Assembly (NCBI GenBank): GCA_050049355.1
Contig: JASFWK010000120.1
Coordinates: 1-6,366 of the forward strand
Direction: 5' to 3'
Length of the DNA stretch: 6,366 nt
Source of the DNA: JASFWK01 sp050049355
Lineage (GTDB): Bacteria > Chloroflexota > Anaerolineae > B4-G1 > DUEL01
The number at the start of each line of letters is the position of its first letter. Position 1 is the stretch's first letter. Below the pieces are notes generated by a model. That model searched no databases, had not been told where the DNA came from, and was given only the letters and a program-made list of their open reading frames with translations. Made by a program: the position numbers and the translations under genes. Shown here one piece after another: positions 6,338-6,366 of this stretch.

Positions 6338-6366
6338 GGTTCAAATCGCTGTTCTTGGTCTCGACG

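Larger units (their letters stand above)
6139..6366. other. Right-hand intergenic stretch, no convincing gene
   Basis: No gene is recognised. Three weak options were seen. One is a 26-codon plus frame from GTG 6231 to TGA 6311, with GAGAGGAAGG 4 nt upstream. Another is a plus frame opening at GTG 6316 (MIEIKPRRFKSLF) that leaves the right edge, with GAGG 10 nt upstream. The third is a 59-codon open minus frame entering from the right edge and ending at 6186. All overlap the repeats described separately, and none shows a known domain. The segment looks more AT-rich (about 6140-6225) than the genes to its left. Confidence 0.4.

Noticed and set aside
6331..6356. Possible tRNA T-arm because of GGTTCAAATC
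   Set aside because: The bases flanking the TTCAAAT loop do not pair as a 5-bp stem, and no acceptor, D or anticodon arms are visible upstream.
6186..6365. 59-codon open minus frame entering from the right edge
   Set aside because: It has no start in the window and no recognisable domain. Much of it is translation of the 8-bp repeat and the inverted repeat, so chance openness is likely.

Overview
This is a GC-rich bacterial window (roughly 60% GC by eye) dominated by a minus-strand cluster for lipid-linked sugar transfer and membrane glycosylation. The style of the three large proteins (a DPM1-like GT2, a GT39/ArnT-like GT-C enzyme and a YfhO-type giant membrane protein), together with short degenerate tandem repeats and a 2Fe-2S ferredoxin-like reading frame of the kind fused to cyclases, is what I would expect from an environmental Chloroflexota (Anaerolineae-like) genome. 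The phylum call is an inference, not a proof.

Layout. The minus-strand transcription unit begins at a good sigma70-type promoter (TTGTCT, 17 bp, TATAAT at 5303-5275). It reads through a family 2 glycosyltransferase (5236-4502), then after 35 bp a 501-aa GT39-like glycosyltransferase (4466-2961), which overlaps by 29 bp a 959-aa YfhO-family protein (2989-110). That gene in turn overlaps by 41 bp the start of a 2Fe-2S ferredoxin-type gene (150 to beyond the left edge). The ferredoxin gene is cut by the window and easy to miss, and its first expected cluster cysteine is a tyrosine. The working model is that the GT2 makes a polyprenyl-phosphate sugar on the cytoplasmic face, and one or both GT-C type membrane proteins use it on the outer face.

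The right-hand 1.1 kb is sparse. A divergent plus-strand promoter (TTGACA, 17 bp, TACACT at 5573-5601) leads to a small lipoprotein gene (GTG at 5725) with a clear lipobox. It is interrupted by an in-frame TGA at codon 74. The same frame continues for 58 more codons to a TAG directly abutting a perfect hairpin, and cysteines flank the TGA closely on both sides. The simplest reading is a TGG-to-TGA nonsense mutation (or an assembly error) in a cysteine-containing lipoprotein. The last ~240 bp carry no convincing gene but contain an 8-bp-periodic degenerate repeat and a composite inverted repeat.

I did not find a clearly new biological system. The items most worth a second look are the TGA-split lipoprotein, the ferredoxin-like overlapping gene with a missing ligand cysteine, and the short tandem repeats, one of which supplies the start codon of the GT39 gene.
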